From Homalodisca vitripennis (lineage: Eukaryota; Arthropoda; Insecta; Hemiptera; Cicadellidae), in contig NC_060213.1 of NCBI RefSeq assembly GCF_021130785.1, forward strand, positions 99,316,501 through 99,380,500: a DNA stretch of 64,000 bases, in the 5' to 3' direction. The notes beneath the pieces are model-generated. The model worked only from the letters and a program-made list of their open reading frames with translations, had not been told where the DNA came from and did not search any database. This document shows, in pieces, positions 45,404 through 56,600 of this stretch. Within the stretch, counting starts at the first letter, position 1. Each line of letters starts with the position of its first letter. The translations under genes were made by a program, and so were the position numbers.

Positions 45404-46414
45404 TTACAGTTTTGACTTCTTCAATTCATATTCATAAAACTTTCCGGTTATTTCTTCATTATTTAAATCTTTTATACTATAAGTTACAGGATCTGTGTTA
45501 TTAATTTGATAAATCACAAAGATTTCTCTTGACCAATTGTTCTTATATTTGTTCGAAAATGTTTGTTTTTTACTAACAATTCTTACATGATCATTGACTT
45601 TAAATTTAGTTTTCGTGTGAATTTCAGGTGGAACATACTTGAAAACGGTCTCTAATAACTCCTTTTCTGCATCCTTATCTACGTCTTTCGGTTTCATTTT
45701 GATTGTGCTGTGAACTGTATCGTTATAATTGTTTACGATTTTTTGAAGAATATCGATCCATTTAAAGTTTTTATTAATCTCAAAAATTACTTTCATTCTC
45801 TCATTTTGAGTTCTGTTATATCTCTCTACAATACTTGATTTCTCTTCGTTTTCAGTATGATAAATCTTAATGTTGTATTTCCTCAAAACATCGTTAAATT
45901 CTTTATTTTTAAACTCTAAACCCTTATCTGTATGAAGTAGGTTAGGAGGTTTGTGATTGATCCTTATGGCATCTTTTACTATATCTTCGAAAGCTTTTGA
46001 AATATCCTTGCCGTTTTTTCTTTTGATAGCTCTTGACCAAGCATATTTTGAGAAAGTATCAATAACATTTAACATATACTTAAATCCATCATTTTGATCT
46101 GAATAGTTAGACATTATAACTAAATCTGCTGCCCATAAATCGTCAATTCCTAATGTTATAATTTTTCTCTTTTTAAACTTTTTTCGTACTGGTGCATGAA
46201 TTTCTCGAGCTTCAATCTCTATCTCATCTTTAGTCTTCAATTCTTGCTTAACAGGTTTTGGATTTGGATTCTTTATAAACTTACTCTTGTTTGTCTTACA
46301 TTTTGAACATTTTGCAGCAATTCTATACAATCCATTTTGAGTTTGAACGATTTTTGAATCTATATTTTTCGTTTTCTTTTTACACTTGTGACAGTGAATT
46401 AAATCATCTTCCAT
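45404..46414 (-). CDS. Retrovirus-type (rve) integrase with N-terminal zinc ribbon and chromo-like tail
   Basis: 336 residues, intact. An N-terminal zinc ribbon (C8, C11, C36, C39) is homologous in layout to the standalone 47-residue protein at 38656. The core has D97 (LWAADLVIM), D163 (HTDKGLEF) and E197 (SSIVERYNRT), the DDE triad, with INVIDTFSKYAW-type sequence between. The C-terminal ~90 residues (FKVNDHVRIVSKK ... WSREIFVIYQI ... YSIKDLNNEEITGKFYEYEL) form the SH3/chromo-like tail typical of Polinton and Gypsy integrases. It inserts the element into host chromosomes. ATG follows the polymerase stop codon immediately (TAAATGG), so the two are probably expressed together. Confidence 0.93.
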   Translation of the reverse strand: MEDDLIHCHKCKKKTKNIDSKIVQTQNGLYRIAAKCSKCKTNKSKFIKNPNPKPVKQELKTKDEIEIEAREIHAPVRKKFKKRKIITLGIDDLWAADLVIMSNYSDQNDGFKYMLNVIDTFSKYAWSRAIKRKNGKDISKAFEDIVKDAIRINHKPPNLLHTDKGLEFKNKEFNDVLRKYNIKIYHTENEEKSSIVERYNRTQNERMKVIFEINKNFKWIDILQKIVNNYNDTVHSTIKMKPKDVDKDAEKELLETVFKYVPPEIHTKTKFKVNDHVRIVSKKQTFSNKYKNNWSREIFVIYQINNTDPVTYSIKDLNNEEITGKFYEYELKKSKL

Positions 46415-49400
46415 TTACATATCAAAGTTTCCAAGTTTATTTAATTCGTCTAATATATCAGATTTTGCTTCATTTTTATAGCCATACGGTACTGTATCGA
46501 TCTTATTTTCTAGGACAATTCTCTTATCATCTTTAGCGTTCAGTGCCAGCTTGTTTACGGTAACAGTGTACAACTCATGTTTATAACTTTTGATGACTGT
46601 CATCTCCCTAAATTCTTCTTTATCTTCGAACAAACATCTCTTCAAGTTTTCGATATTTATTGTTTTATTTACAACGCTTCTCTTAATTCCTTTACACCTA
46701 ACTGGGTTTTTATCTAGATATTTGTACGAGTACATCTTAGACCTTAAACCACAAAATTCTTCTAAAACTTCGCTATTTAACTCATCTTTGAATTTCCCTA
46801 TTACCTTCTTATTTTTAGTAGTGAAACATTCATGTTCTTTTGGATAATCACTTGTATCAAAGTCATCTATATTTTCTTTAATAATTTTAAAAGGATCTCG
46901 TTTCAATTCTAGAAAATAACTGTCTGTATCCATGTAACACAGATTCAAATCTGGATCAAACTTCTTTAATTTGTTGTAATAAAACTCGTACATTAGCAAT
47001 TTTGAGAGGTCGAGAACTGAAAATCCTATGTAAATCGGTTTGTTAAATTTAACCTTTTGTTTGTACATGTGACTCACTATACAGTTGTCGTCAAAGATGT
47101 TAAAGCATTTGAAATTTGTTTTCTTAGCTTGTTTCATTGAAAATTCTTCATTTCCAAGCTTAATATCACATCTGTTTCTCACATTTTCCATAGATTTTCC
47201 AAAAACTGAGTTGTTCATCAGCTTATAAAAGTCCTTTTCAAAGTCGCTTGTAGCTTTGGTTCTCATGTTTGTGTTAAAATCAATGTATTCTTTCATAAAA
47301 GGCTTCTGATCGAATGCAATAACTCTATTCACATGTTTCAAAATCATACCTTGTTCCAAATAGAACTTCAAATTTCTCGAATGAACAACGTATTCAGTTT
47401 TATCTAGTAGAGTTGTGCAAAGTTTGTTTTTAAAATGTTCTGGAGCAAGAGGTAAATCCTTGTGATGTTCGTGTAAATTTGTTGGATATCCAAGATCGAC
47501 TTCGAGAATATAGCCATAATCTTCGTCGCCAGTGAGTTCTAAAATTGTTTCTTGCCACTCTTCTTTTGTATACGTTTTAGGATCCATCCACTTGATATCA
47601 CTAAACGGCAGTTTTTGCATAAGACCATACCCATAAAGGTTGTTTGCATCGAGATAGAGTAAATAGTTTTCGGGCTTTGTCTTATCGAAATCTTTCAAAT
47701 ATTTGTTATTTGCTTTCACATATCGTTTAATACATTGAGAAATACCTCCACGAATACCTTTTTCAATCATTAAATACATATCGTAATCGTGTATCAGTTG
47801 AAGCTCAATTTTCGTTAATTTTAACATAGCATCCCATGCGAGACTTGGAGCTGTTAGATAATGTGCCGGATCAAGTTTATAGCAATTTAAGCAAATATTT
47901 CTGAAATTTTCGAATATATCAGCAAGCAATAAAACATCTTGAATGTTGTACAAATCAGAGTAATTCCCTAGATTTTTCTCTTTTAATTTGTTCCATACAT
48001 TTAAGTAGTGTTGATAATCTTTCTCAGATATGCTCTCGTCTGTCAAAAGTGAATAGAAATCTTGAATTTTCAGCTCTTCTTTGTAATCAAGTTTTTCAAT
48101 ATTATCGATAAATTCATAGGGAAATATTCCTTTTCCAGACAATATTTTAAAAATCTCGTCGTCGTCATTTGGCTGTCTTTCTATTATCTAATTCAATATT
48201 CTTCCATCTTGTATAAAATGATTTGTATGTTTGAAGTCTTCTTTCTTTAAATTTTTCGCTAATTTTTCAATAGATGAGGCCATGAATCTGAACGTGTCTA
48301 CAAACGAAAACTTGTTGAATTTTCTTGGCTTATCACCTTCGAATTCATAGCCATATCCAGAATTTACAGAATAATTTATATATTTTTCATCGGTGTTTGC
48401 AATCAAATCAACATTTCCATATTGTTTAGCCAATTCTTTTATGTACAAATGAGTATCGTAATTTGACATATTGTGGCAGAAAACGGGAATATTCTGAGGA
48501 AATTTCAAATTTAGATTGCAACATGCATGAGCTGCGCCTCGAAACTTGCCGGTTAAATGACAATGATCTCTCACTTTATTATAACTCTTATCTTTCCAAC
48601 TATCAGGAGTAAAACCATACTGAATTGACCCAACATCATAAGCAGACCATTCACAGATATGACAAACGTTTGAATTTTGATACGAAATTTCTTCTTCTTC
48701 TGTCAATTTCATAGGTTTCATGTTCTTAGAATTATATTTTTTTGCTATGTATTTCGATAATTTATTGAGTTCTTCAAACAATTTTGTCGGGACGTTTTTC
48801 AAATCTTCTTCATTTTTGGCACGATAACATATCGGTTTGTACATGCGATTGGTCACATTCGACACTAAATATAGAGTAAAACCATAAGGAATGTGCCTCT
48901 GAATCTTGGTTGTAGTCGATCTTTGTGGATTGTTCTTGCATGTCGGAATTTTTTCTAATATGCTCTCAAAGTCCATATAAATTACGTACGGATGGTTAAA
49001 TTTCTTTTGATAATTAGTAAATTTAGTTGTTTGACCTGGAAATGGCATAATTGGCTTACAAACTTCATGATTTTTACAAATTTCTAAGTGATCTGTTAAA
49101 TCTCCAGATTTGTAAAAATGGCTTAAACATCTTCTACACAAAAATTTTCTTTCTTTATGTTTAGACAACTGCGAAGAAACAAGCTTATTTAAATCGGTTA
49201 TCAAAACATAATGAGATTTATCATCTTGTTTAACATACAATAAATCAATGTTTGTTTCAGCGTCATATTTTTCAGAAATTTGTAACGGAACAATGTTAAT
49301 ATTTTCATCAAAACTGTAGACATTGATAGACATTGTTGGATACTTATACTTGGAATTGTAGCTTCGTTTTTCAAATATTTGTATATCTTTCAGAGACATT

Positions 49401-50338
49401 GGATACTCAAAACCTGAAAATATTTCGTCATTCACAAATTTTTCGTATTGCTTTACACGTTCACAGTCTCTTTCTGGTTTTTCAATAGCACATCTTATTG
49501 AGTAAATAAAGCAAAAATCATCTCTATTTTTTATATTTATACAAGCTTTTTTATCTTTGATATTCTTTGGTAAATCGATGTATGATCCTGCATTCATCAT
49601 TTCGTGTTTGTTAAGGCTCAAAACTAGTTGTTTACAACTTTTAAATGTCCATCCGGAACCTTTATTTGGATTATTCGTTTGTTCTCGATGTGTTAATTTA
49701 TTAAATTGCTTAGTAATAAAGTCGTTTACGTCAAAGATTTCGTCTGCTTTGATAGTAAAATACATTAGACATGTTTGCGGTTCACCATTCACTAAAGTTC
49801 GTTCGTATTCACATTCCAAAGAGAGATAGCCCTTCATATTTTTAACATTTTCTTGAAATTTCTCGATTAAACTTTTAATTGAAAGATATTTGTAAATTGA
49901 CATGGAATTGTCGTTCAAGTTTGTTAAAATGTATTGCTTGAAAAGACCGTGTATTGAGGATAAAACTTCTACATCAATGATATTTTCGGATTTTACTTTA
50001 AGAGTTTTATAAATTTCTTCGATCATTTCAGACTTGGTTTTATCGTTAGTACCGATAGCCAACTTTTCAGCTATTGAATGAAGTTTTTCATCATTAAATA
50101 GGTCGAGATTTTTCTTTTCAACTTTGAAATTTCTCTTTAATTCACGTAATTTCTCAATATTAAACATGTTTTCGTGATCGGCAATTTTATTTTCTCTAGC
50201 CCACTGTCTTAAATAATTTAGTTCATTATTGTAAATTTGCTTGTTTTTTTCATGACTTTTAGAATTATAATGGCGATCATAGTTTTTTCTTAAAATTTCT
50301 ATTTTGCAGAACGGACATGATATTTTATCGCGCTCCAT
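46415..50338 (-). pseudogene. polB: Protein-primed DNA polymerase B, one in-frame stop
   Basis: About 1,307 codons in a single frame, interrupted only by a TAG at 48188-48190 (codon 717), between the exonuclease and polymerase parts. The N-terminus has a C2H2 finger (CPFCKIEILRKNYDRHYNSK), then further fingers (FLCRRCLSHFYKSGDLTDH) and a CHICEW ... DHCHLTGKFRGAAH endonuclease VII-like zinc motif (about 570-605). Exonuclease motifs: YMDFES (D456), NMSNYD (about 620-624) and IQDVLLLAD. Polymerase motifs: LYLDANNLYG (about 897), LMNNSVFGKSMEN (about 1035-1047) and CYMDTDSYF (about 1136). Protein-primed enzymes replicate linear DNA from terminal proteins. ATGGAGC follows TTTTTCTATCTAA. Without read-through, two separate halves would result. 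Confidence 0.95.
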
Positions 50339-50353
50339 TTAGATAGAAAAATT
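50339..50353 (-). promoter_or_regulatory. TCTA-type start motif of the polymerase gene
   Basis: Coding strand AATTTTTCTATCTAA directly before ATGG; TCTA occurs twice. Confidence 0.6.
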
Positions 50354-51000
50354 TATTTAACTAAATGGTGCTTGTAAACCAACGATTGCGCCTCTCACGG
50401 CGTGATATCACTACGGATATGACGCAGGCGAAGCGATTATCGTGATGGTCGGTCTGTAGTAGCACACCTCGACTGTCATTGATACACACAGCGCAATCTT
50501 TCGGAACTAAAATGTCGGTAATGCAGATTTGCTTTTAAGAATAAAAATTGTGTTCCCGTTTACTATTATAACATTTTCTTTTTCAAAATGTTAGATAATT
50601 TTACCTATTTTAAATATGCGTACATTTTGTTACTTGTAATTTTCAAATTATATTTTAAATTAATTTCTTAAATTTTTACTTCTCGATGGGCTGTTGTATT
50701 GTGTTGCTGAGTATATATGTCCGCGAATTCGGTTTGGTCGGTTAGGAAGTTTACTTCTGAACTGTTTCAATGCGAGTGGCTATAGCGGAGAAACACCAAG
50801 TTCAGAAGTATTCAGATCGTATTCCGGAACCATTTCTCTATCCGTATCTCGCTCTTCTCTCTCTCTCTAGCCTGAATATAGATCCTAGCCTATAAACGGC
50901 AGAAGTGATCGTGTCATAGGCATAAAAAGAGAGGGAGAGAGAAAGAGACAGAGGGAGGAGAAAAGGTCGACCGAGAAATGGTTTTGCACTTTTTGACTTT
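50354..51000. other. GC-richer non-coding interval of the Polinton with a long imperfect hairpin
   Basis: About 640 bases between the polymerase start and the right inverted repeat. The first 170 bases are much GC-richer than the rest of the element (CGCCTCTCACGGCGTGATATC). From about 50829 to 50990, AACCATTTCTC plus CT-rich sequence is mirrored by AG-rich sequence plus GAGAAATGGTT, giving an imperfect hairpin. A short frame from 50364 (26 codons) follows TTATTTAACTAAATGG but is not recognisable. This may be a regulatory region or an inserted piece. Confidence 0.55.
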
Positions 51001-51017
51001 GAATTTTTTCTATTTAA
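51001..51017 (+). promoter_or_regulatory. TCTA-type start motif of TIR gene B
   Basis: GAATTTTTTCTATTTAA directly before ATGG; the left repeat has T in place of the C. Confidence 0.6.
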
Positions 51018-51323
51018 ATGGAGTTCTTGAAAGAGTTAAATGATATTGGAGAATGTAAGTTTAAAGAGTATAAGAAGTTAAATGAATTGGAAGAAAATAA
51101 GAAATACAAAATTTTGAATTTGGAGAAAATGAAACATAAATTCGGGTTTACAATAATTGCCGAGTTGGAAGATTGTAAAGTACACTTGCCGAACAGATTT
51201 TTGACTGTTTTGGATGAAAAAAAGATTAAAGAATTAAACAAAAATGAAAAATTACACTTGATTGTTACTGGAAAGAAGACTATTAAAGATAAAGAAATTA
51301 TAACAATTAACTTTGTAGAATAA
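51018..51323 (+). CDS. TIR gene B, right copy: small conserved protein, possible OB-fold
   Basis: 101 residues, near-identical to 35832-36137. The two copies differ by only a few residues despite lying 15 kb apart, and both are open, which argues that the protein is maintained or that the repeats are homogenised. The core KFGFTIIAELEDCKVHLPN is unchanged. This copy keeps the complete TCTA start motif. It converges with TIR gene A, 10 bases away. Function not established; a single-strand-binding role would suit a protein-primed replicon but is inference. Confidence 0.78.
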   Translation: MEFLKELNDIGECKFKEYKKLNELEENKKYKILNLEKMKHKFGFTIIAELEDCKVHLPNRFLTVLDEKKIKELNKNEKLHLIVTGKKTIKDKEIITINFVE

Positions 51324-51333
51324 AGTCTTAACT

Positions 51334-51888
51334 CTAAAACTTGCAGTCCCTCCCCACGTCATAGTACTGTTTTGATAACCATAGTTGGTGTCTTTCTTCA
51401 TAGGAATCACATGGAATATTATCTACAGTAATACCTTTTGTTTCACACAAAATGTGGCTATATTCTATAAGAAAAATTCTATAATGCTCTTTAATGAATT
51501 GTGTTGATAAATCTTGATACTCACAAAAATTCCTAAGAAATTCATCAATTAAGTCTTGATTATCTTGAAAGAACGTATAATATGGGAAAAATGTCATAAA
51601 AAAACGATGAAAACTCTCTGTTTGTTTATTTTTTACTTTCTTTTCAATATCTTTCGTAATTATATTAAATATGTAATCCCTTACTTTTTTAGTTTTTTGC
51701 CGATAGTAAAACACTCCATTAGACGTTTTTTCTGCAAAAGACTTTACAAGTTCTTTGAATTCTGTATCATTTAAGGAAAGTATCAACTGTTCTTTAAAAT
51801 GTTTTGGTAATTCGTTGAACTCGTTAAAATTGTCTTTCTTTGTAAGTTTTTGAAATGCTAGAAACTGAAGAGAGCTTGGTGAGTTCAT
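51334..51888 (-). CDS. TIR gene A, right copy: helical protein with LS..FI motif
   Basis: 184 residues, intact, starting at an ATG (51886-51888). Contains LSLNDTEFKELVKSFAEKTS, a basic KTKKVRDYIFNIITKDIEKK segment and FCEYQDLSTQFIKEHYRIFL, the last resembling repeats in the protein at 38229. Largely helical; no catalytic motif was seen and the family was not identified. The upstream region reads CTTTTCTACTAAATAAACAAC, with TCTA about 20 bases before the ATG. The left repeat's copy lacks this start, so only this copy is likely expressed. Confidence 0.75.
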   Translation of the reverse strand: MNSPSSLQFLAFQKLTKKDNFNEFNELPKHFKEQLILSLNDTEFKELVKSFAEKTSNGVFYYRQKTKKVRDYIFNIITKDIEKKVKNKQTESFHRFFMTFFPYYTFFQDNQDLIDEFLRNFCEYQDLSTQFIKEHYRIFLIEYSHILCETKGITVDNIPCDSYEERHQLWLSKQYYDVGRDCKF

Positions 51889-51910
51889 GTTGTTTATTTA
51901 GTAGAAAAGT
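51889..51910 (-). promoter_or_regulatory. TCTA-containing leader of TIR gene A
   Basis: Coding strand CTTTTCTACTAAATAAACAA precedes the ATG. The motif is further from the start than in other genes. Confidence 0.45.
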
Positions 51911-52248
51911 TTTTTATTAAAGTACAGTATGTTTTTAGTAAAAATGTTTTAAATTGATTAAATTTTATTAAGATAAATCCTTTATTCGTAGCAGATTTGA
52001 CAACATTTTACAAAGCACAGCTTAAGAAAGTAGAAGCAAACAGCTGTAGATTTGGTTAATTTTTCATTCCACAAAGTAGATAGTAATGTACCGATCGCTT
52101 TTGGAGACGAACGACTGTAGATTCGGTTAATTTTTCATTGAGATTTGCTGTGTTATTTCTCAGCTTCCTTTATGGTACATTGAACAGTATTTTACATTGC
52201 TTTTCGGTCGGCTCCGAAAGTGCGCCAGGAACCCCATATTATTATCTA

Positions 52249-52250
<2 letters not shown>

Positions 52251-52327
<77 letters not shown>

Positions 52328-52346
52328 GTGTGTGTGTGTGTGTGTA
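52251..52346. repeat. (TA)n(TG)n microsatellite at the right Polinton border
   Basis: About 74 bases of TA followed by ACACGTGTGTGTGTG. Much longer than the TA tract at the left border. The 69-codon frame ending in repeated IY residues here is an artefact. Confidence 0.95.
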
Positions 52347-52899
52347 AACTAAACATTAAAACTAACATTTCTAGGTGAAAAAACATTTAAATCTATAAAA
52401 GAAACTGATGACTTAAAGAGTAGGTAAATAATAGGCCTATGATTGTGAGAAAAATTTTGCTTTTCTATATGTAAATAAGCTGGTAGAGAAGTAAATTTTA
52501 AAAGTATATTTTAACACGTTTTGTTGCACCCTCTAATTGTGTTTAAACACAAATATTTTTGCGCTATCATTTTCATTGTCTATAACCTTTTAACTGATGT
52601 ATCGCACAACCCACGTTTACATTTGAAAATTCTTCAATAGCTTCCTTTTCCACCTAATTATGGCCCGGTAGGGACATTTCACAAAGTTACATTAACTAAT
52701 ACAGCTAAGGTCCTAAATAAGTACTCCATTACTTGATTGATACTTGGGTGTTTTCCCAATTTTTTATAAAAATGTTAATAAGCCCTTTGAAAATTTTGAA
52801 CTAAAGAAGCCGAAAAAACGAAGTATTTATGGACCACACATAATAAAACAAAAACCATGCACATATGGACAGGCTAAATGTTTTCCCTAAAATCGTTAT
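52347..52899. other. Non-coding, nothing recognised
   Basis: AT-rich; no supported gene or repeat. Confidence 0.45.
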
Positions 52900-53640
52900 A
52901 TTTCTTCCATGATGAAAGTGGAATATAAGTGACACTTAAATCTTTCAAATCTCCAGGGACTTTGTATCAGGAGTTACCGTACAGACGGGCAGACATACCG
53001 ACAGCATATGGACGGACTACTTTTGACCTTTTGACTACAAAATCAATAGTTTTATACCTTTGAACAAGAGGAATATATTTACCAACTTTCAATCACTAGG
53101 ACTGCTCTATCAAAAGTTACCACATGTACGTGCAGACAGAGAGACAAACGGAGTTACTGGACCTTTTGACCTCAAACTCAATATAGTTTTTCCTTGGACC
53201 AAAAGGAATTCTTGCGCTAAGTTTCAAGTCTCCAGGACCTGTCTACTAAGAGTTATATCACAGATGACCGGTATACGGACAACGAATATATACAAGATAG
53301 ACGGACGGACAACTAAAAAATTTAGGAAGGCCCTGTTAGGTCCTGAATATCTCTCAAATTGGAAAATAAAATGACGACTGTATATGTAGGCTACTGGTCG
53401 ACTTTACTATGCTAAAGTGCCATGATGGCGAGTGCGACGAGTTACAAGTAGCACTAATACTATATTCTATTCCAATTTGAACCAATTTTTATGATATACT
53501 GCAAGAATAATAGGTTTTATGATCGTCCTCGCAGGAACATCAATACTTCTGAGGTGGAATTCTACAACAACCCTAGTCTCTGCGTCCAGTCCTGAGAGGT
53601 TTATCAACGTATCTATACTCAAGAGCATAATTTATCATTT
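52900..53640. repeat. Dispersed repeat related to 17.0-17.8 kb
   Basis: Shares TTTCAAATCTCCAGG.ACTT, GACCTTTTGACTAC and AGTAGCACTAATACTATA with 17041-17800, in the same orientation and order. A 104-codon frame (53060-53374) is open by chance; it has no protein-family character and the equivalent region of the other copy is closed. Confidence 0.7.
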
Positions 53641-56600
53641 GCCTTATTATTTAGCTATAATCTACGTATTTTCTCTGAGTAGTCGTAAGTGAATTCCTTA
53701 TCCACAGAAGCTCTTCTGAAAAAAGTTTTTTATAGATTTTTTATTATATTTTGAATAAAGTTTTACCATTTCTTGGTCTATAAGATATTTTCAATTGCTA
53801 TAAAGAAGGGAAACACATTTTTGGTACCGCGTATTTCGTGTACAAAGAGTTAAGAAAAATTAGATTCTAAATACAGGTAATTAATATTTATTGACTAAAG
53901 ACATTGAAATTCGTTGGTTAATCATTTTAACCAGTAGAATCAAAGAAATCTTTAAAGTCATTTATGTTGCACATGCTTACAAGTTCAGAAGACGTACATG
54001 TACATGTTTTTTATCTGAAAGACGAAATATTTTACTACTTTATTAGCAATGCAACCATTATTTCTTGTAACGTGCTATGTATGCTGAAGGCCATTATAAT
54101 GCAGAGGGAACAGTAAAGTTAATCTAAAAGATGAACCTCAACCCCTGGCACCAGTTTATTTAAGACTCTTTTATACGGCAGCTGGCGGGTTTTATCTATA
54201 CCTCAGATAATGATGGAACTAGACTTCAAAGAGAATAAATTATACTTTATACCGCTGCACAAAGCTTACATTTCCAATAATAAATACTGGAGGTTTAAAG
54301 GGAGTTTAAATTTTAGGTTTGTAGTACAAGTTACAGTTCATGTAGTAGCTCATAATACATACACCAATTACTGATTATTCAAAGCTGTAACTGGAATTTA
54401 TTAAAACGTAATTGTTTATTATATACATTTGTATATAAATCTTTTTATGTAAGATAATAATATAAACAATGCCATTTAACATAACTTTGTTATATTACGA
54501 ATTGTGAATGTAATTTACTTCTACAATAAGACAGTAATTTACATTCATAAATTATGTGTGAACTACAATCACATAACTTTTAGGTAACCAGTGAAATAAA
54601 AACTGTTGGATCTGAAGACCTGCCGATACAGATCAGAATAGGCCATTGAATTTCAAAATTTCTAAAAATTACACAATATTTTTTTAATTTGTTTTTTATA
54701 TTTTTTAAATTTCTCATAGACAATATTTTTTAATACTAATGGTTTTCTCTAAATAAGTGAAGGAATGTTTTAAAAGAAAGTGATTAAAAATCCGCTAAGC
54801 TGGTTTTGATGGCGGTCAAATGAATGTGTATGAAATGGTTAATCTAATTAAGCACGTCTGACACATTAAGAATAGTTATAAGTTATCGGACAACTTAAGA
54901 GATTAAAGTTCCTAGTTCTCTAGAGTTTTTATGTGGTCAGCCGACGATGGCTTGACATGTACTTGTACATATGACGGTTACAAAATGAGCATGGAACTAT
55001 TGCCGAAAAAATTAAATATCTATGAAAAGACGTACATTTAACTTTTTTGACAGTACTGTGTGCTGTCCGATTTCGATGTTCACTAAAACTAGCGTGCTGG
55101 TGATTGATTTGTTCTTTAAGGGAAAGTTCTCTATTAAATTTAAGAATACCATTTTGTGTGATTTTGCAATACCAATTGTTTGTGCATTTATCCCCTAAAA
55201 ATGTATTCTCATTGCAGATGGAAACAAGAATAAAGTATATTGATCAAAAACTGTACAAATGTGTGTATATTAATATATTATATTTATGTACATTTTACTT
55301 TGCAATTTAAAATAATTGTATTTAGGAGTTAATGGTTGACTGGATATAGGTAAGGCGGGATAAAATGTAAAACTGTTTGGTGGCTTTGGTAGCATTTATA
55401 GAGATCTATAATGTAAAGGTGCTTTCACAAAGGACAACATTGCCTTTCAGCTTGGTACTTTAGGAGAGTAACTACCTTTTAAGGACAAAGGTGAACCTTT
55501 CTCGTGACATTCATTGGTGTAATCATAAAACACAGAAGCATTTTAAGAGTCCAGCTCCAGATTGCTTTCTTGAATTTCCAAAAATATTATTAAAGCCTGC
55601 AAAGTTCTACTATAAATATAAAAATATATTATAAAACCTAGAAATCGATTTAACCCAAATAATGCAATCTCCTATGTTTAATGCACATTTGCACCATTTG
55701 GCAACCCAAGAATTGATGATTATAAATATCGCAATTGACCTACTATAGTCCGTGATCGCTGATCCGAATTTAATACAAAAATATGAGAAAATAATTTCAG
55801 TCAATTGTATAAAAACATATTTAGAAATATCAGTTTTTAATACAGAAATAAAATTGTTTGAACTGAAAAGTGTAGGTTCCGTTGAAATTGATGTATTCTA
55901 AAGATTAAACAGGAAGCTGCTCTCATTCTGCGGGCTTAAAAGAATTTTGATATATACTTGTTTCTATTTATACGAAAACCATATCATGAATATAATTACA
56001 TAAATCACTAGTAAAAGTTTTAATGGTTATAAGTTACAATATTCCAGTATAACATCATTAATGATGCCAAATCATTACCAATTAACTGATAAAGTTAAAT
56101 AAATAAGAATATTAGCTATAAATAAATGATTGAATGTTTGAAGGACGTAAATATTTTTTATAAGCTTTATAGGACGAAGGAGGTAACTATTGTTTAAACC
56201 CATAAGTTTAAGTGATTATATTAAATTAATTTATGTTAATACCCTAACACTTTGAAAGAAATTGAATATATATTCTCAAATTGGCTAAATAATATCATTC
56301 ACTCCTAATGTAAGAGCTTAAAACGTTGCAGTAAGTAAATCATTACAAGTAATCATAAGTTAAAAATTGAAAAAAGTAAATTATTTCCGATGAAGTAACC
56401 TGTAAACTTTATATCAATAAATGTTACGAGATTTAAGAATCCATCATTTATCCGTAAGCGCAGAAGCTTCAATGAAGTAACAAAACGTCAATACCACTCC
56501 GTAGATAATGTATGTTTACGAAGTGGAAATTAATAAACCATCATCAACGGTTACACATGTATTTCGAGTGTAATGCTTCGTAACAACGTTGTCATGTATC

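Larger units (their letters stand above)
34911..52250. mobile_element. Maverick/Polinton (adintovirus-like) element
   Basis: A 17.3-kb element bounded by long inverted repeats that start AGTAGATAATAATATGGGG and end with its reverse complement. It holds the full diagnostic set: protein-primed DNA polymerase B, retrovirus-type integrase, adenain-like protease, FtsK/A32-type ATPase, capsid and penton candidates. Known biology: Polintons are 15-20-kb self-synthesising elements with 6-bp target duplications, proposed to form virions. Here TATATA flanks both ends, but the TA microsatellite makes the exact duplication unprovable. Damage is slight for most genes (see individual entries), which suggests a fairly recent insertion. 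Host genes are absent from the interior. Confidence 0.95.
51001..52250 (-). repeat. Right terminal inverted repeat of the Polinton
   Basis: About 1.25 kb, reverse complement of 34911-36154, ending CCCCATATTATTATCTACT against TATATATA. Carries intact copies of TIR genes A and B. Confidence 0.93.

Noticed and set aside
52138..52347. Frame ending in many I-Y residues
   Set aside because: Product of the TA microsatellite at the Polinton border.
53060..53374. 104-codon frame as a host gene
   Set aside because: Lies in a dispersed repeat whose other copy (17.2-17.5 kb) is not open in the same frame; no protein-family character.
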